A DNA stretch of 25,648 nucleotides from a virus, in the IMG/VR virus record IMGVR_UViG_3300037493_005044, positions 1 to 25,648 of that record; one strand, given 5' to 3'. The position numbers were made by a program, and so were the translations under genes. This document shows positions 23,375 to 25,648 of this stretch, piece after piece (positions within the stretch are counted from its first letter, which is position 1; each line of letters opens with the position of its first letter). Below the pieces are notes generated by a model that was given only the letters and a program-made list of their open reading frames with translations, did not search any database and was not told the DNA's origin.

Positions 23375-25648
23375 ATGAGCCAAACACCTATGAACTTACC
23401 GTTTGAACAGCTGGCAAGCTATGACAAGCCCAGCTTGCTGTTGACGATGGCCTTGGACAATGAGTTGACTTTGAGGGGTGGGATGCAAGCATTGGTGGAT
23501 TCCAATGGGTTGTCGCCGAAGGAGCGCGACCTGGTGACCACACGGTTGAAGGACAAGGTGGGGCGTAATCCGATTACGGATAGCGCGATTGACATCATTA
23601 CGAATCCCTTTGTCTTGTTGATGGCGGTCACGAATCCGGTGGCAGGACAGATGCTGAGCCGCTCGGGTAAGGCCATCTTTGATATGGGCGCGCGGTATAG
23701 CCCGTTCATCAAGGAGCAGGGTGGGTTGCATGCGGCACTGGGTGCGCTCAGCCCGATGCAGTTGTTCCGGGGTACGGCACTGACGCCGGCGATGGAGTCG
23801 TTCACCAAGGGTGTGGACAACATGGAGCAGGAGATGGTGGGTGTGGTGGGTGGCCCGTTGCAGAGGGTGCTGGAGCGGCATGGGTTGGAGTCTTTGAACC
23901 CGGACAAGATCAGTGATCCGATCAAGAAGGAACTGGCTCGGGATCTGAATACGACCTTGTGGGCCTCGATGGAGGGCATGGATAAGGTGAGGCGCGAGGC
24001 GCTTCCTGTCATGAAGACGGTGGATAAGGAGGGGGTCAAGACGATCACGTTGGAGATGGTGGATAAGACGATCCCCCAGTATGTGACGTCGAACATGAAC
24101 ATGGAGATCGAGCGCCGGGGCTTGACGGAGTTGCGGGATGCCATGAATAAGGCGAAGGCCGATAGGCGCATGGCCTTGTTCGGGGATGCAGACAAGAGCT
24201 TCAAGAGCGGGACGTTTGTCGCCGATGAGCAGAAGCTGTTGCGCCAGATCCAAGGCGTCAAGATGGGCTTCAGCAATGAGGGAGCGTTGAGGGGTACGGG
24301 CGCGGAGGTGACGGCCATGTTGATGGGGCCGGAGATCTCGGAGCTGGTTTCATCTGGGCAGATTGAGGCCGAAGCGATCAGTAAGTTTTTGAAGGAGATG
24401 ATTGAGAAGCAGCCGGCGGACTACATGCCGCGCAACTTGGTGGATCTGGTTGGCGAGACGAGCATGACGAAGATCTTGGAGCAGCGAAGGTCGAGGGGTT
24501 TGGCTGCGACAGGGAGCACGTTGGGCCGGTCGAGTGTGTCGGGATCGTTTCACCCTGAGGATCTTGAGGATGTGTTCAAGCGGTTCGGGTCCACGGGAGA
24601 AGGTGGCACCCTGTTGGAGAACTCGAAGACCAAGATCCGGAAGATCGTGGAGGGTGGTGGTTCGGCAAAGACGTACAGGATCAATGCACAGGAGTCGCTG
24701 GCCCGGTACTTCCGGGATACGGCTGTGACCCATGCGTTGTATGTGCAGACCGTGGATCAGATGCCGCACCTGGGTCAGGCGATTCAGGATACCCGGGGCT
24801 TTGCGAAGCCGGAGAAGGTGAAGGCGCTTGAGGGGGCGATGTTCCAGTCGCCATTGATGGACAAGAGCAAGCAGAGCTTGGCCAGTGTGTTGCAGCAGGA
24901 GCATTATCTGTTGGAGGATCGGTTTGCCAAGGAGGCGGTTGAGGTGCTGTTGAGGCAGGCCATGGGTGTGCAGAAGATTGAGCATGCTGCTACCCACATG
25001 GCGTTGATCAATGGTAAGCGGGGCATGCAGGCTGTACTGGAGTCACCTATTGGCAAGGCCTTGAAGGGGTCGGGCTCTTGGGGTGAGGGCATGTACAACC
25101 GGATGGATGAGCTTGTTAAGAAGGAGATGACCTTCGGCGAGTCCAAGAGCATGAGTGCTAACTTGGCCAAGTACTTTTATGTGACGCACCTCGGGTTTAA
25201 TTTGAGCTCGGCGGCCATGAACATGATGCAGCCCTTGTTGCTGGCGTCTACTTGGGGTGGGCTGGGCAATGTGGCTAAGGCTTACGGGACTGCTTTCAAG
25301 GAGCTGGGTGGGTATCTGAAGGAGCGCGTCGGGAAGCACGGGTTCACGTCCTTGTCAGATGTGGAACACATGGCCCTGATTCAGAAGCACTTCAAGTACT
25401 CCAATGTTGAGGGCGAGAACCTGTTGGGCATTGGGCGTGATTCGTTTGCGACGTTGGACAGCATCAGTTACAAGAGTGATGCGCTGTCGGGGTTGTCGCG
25501 CCGAGAGTCCTACTTCTACGATTACCCGATGAAGTTGTTTGAGAAGGTCGAGTGGCTCAACCGATCTGTTGCTGCGCACACCGTCGAGAACATGTACACG
25601 AAGGCGGGCATTGATACGACGAAGGGTGGTGCCGGCTACTACAGGATG
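23375..25648 (+). CDS. Very large putative internal virion protein, N-terminal 758 residues (3' truncated)
   Basis: The frame is open from ATG 23375 to the right edge. AAGAGG precedes the start by 5 bases; an in-frame ATG at 23390 is a weaker alternative. The product is helical throughout with many Met and Lys residues and no membrane-spanning block in the first 600 residues. Around residues 606-622, a LGFNLSSAAMNMMQP stretch resembles a segment I recognise in very large internal or polyvalent phage proteins, typically FNLSSA followed by Asn and Gln. Such proteins are packaged in the capsid and injected early. No enzymatic motif is visible in the part present; a catalytic domain could lie beyond the window. 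It is the first gene after the second terminator and probably needs read-through or its own promoter. Confidence 0.6.
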   Translation, partial: MSQTPMNLPFEQLASYDKPSLLLTMALDNELTLRGGMQALVDSNGLSPKERDLVTTRLKDKVGRNPITDSAIDIITNPFVLLMAVTNPVAGQMLSRSGKAIFDMGARYSPFIKEQGGLHAALGALSPMQLFRGTALTPAMESFTKGVDNMEQEMVGVVGGPLQRVLERHGLESLNPDKISDPIKKELARDLNTTLWASMEGMDKVRREALPVMKTVDKEGVKTITLEMVDKTIPQYVTSNMNMEIERRGLTELRDAMNKAKADRRMALFGDADKSFKSGTFVADEQKLLRQIQGVKMGFSNEGALRGTGAEVTAMLMGPEISELVSSGQIEAEAISKFLKEMIEKQPADYMPRNLVDLVGETSMTKILEQRRSRGLAATGSTLGRSSVSGSFHPEDLEDVFKRFGSTGEGGTLLENSKTKIRKIVEGGGSAKTYRINAQESLARYFRDTAVTHALYVQTVDQMPHLGQAIQDTRGFAKPEKVKALEGAMFQSPLMDKSKQSLASVLQQEHYLLEDRFAKEAVEVLLRQAMGVQKIEHAATHMALINGKRGMQAVLESPIGKALKGSGSWGEGMYNRMDELVKKEMTFGESKSMSANLAKYFYVTHLGFNLSSAAMNMMQPLLLASTWGGLGNVAKAYGTAFKELGGYLKERVGKHGFTSLSDVEHMALIQKHFKYSNVEGENLLGIGRDSFATLDSISYKSDALSGLSRRESYFYDYPMKLFEKVEWLNRSVAAHTVENMYTKAGIDTTKGGAGYYRM

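Overview
The window is the structural (morphogenesis) region of a tailed double-stranded DNA phage, cut at both ends. Every credible gene is on the + strand, packed nearly end to end with ATGA, TGATG or TAATG overlaps. The order is terminase large subunit, portal, scaffold, major capsid protein, adaptor, tail and fibre proteins, a nozzle-like protein, then a run of large helical proteins resembling ejected internal virion proteins. No tail sheath, tail tube or tape-measure gene is seen, so a short-tailed (podovirus-like) particle is the best reading. No integrase, tRNA, CRISPR array or insertion sequence is seen. The host cannot be named from the sequence.

Layout: 2-1180, C-terminal part of terminase; 1181-1491, a gene-free, structure-rich gap; 1492-6161, head genes (portal, scaffold with a likely nested start, capsid) ending at a hairpin terminator; 6226-7835, an unknown head-neck protein and a putative adaptor; 7836-12473, fibre-like and unusually cysteine-rich accessory structural proteins; 12483-16181, a 1232-residue protein joining a DNRLRE-like module, a fibronectin-III-like module and a propeller-like tail body; 16181-22850, helical internal-protein candidates; 22859-23287, a small beta-rich protein followed by a second terminator related to the first; 23375 to the right edge, the start of a very large protein.

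The strongest unexplained signal is a 10-base word, CAGTGGGGGT, present as 12 exact copies (8 on +, 4 on -). About 0.05 copies would be expected by chance on both strands with equal base frequencies. Copies occur in the terminase-portal gap and inside at least eight genes, often where the protein looks like a flexible linker or domain boundary. They are absent from the portal and capsid genes. Three exact pairs, and a fourth if one mismatch is allowed, face each other as inverted repeats; one of these is a perfect 10-bp hairpin with a 9-base loop. The word is conserved as DNA rather than as protein, because it is read in different frames and on both strands. Its role is unknown. Candidates are a recombination or module-boundary site, a Chi-like or packaging/segregation signal, or a protein-binding site on DNA or RNA.
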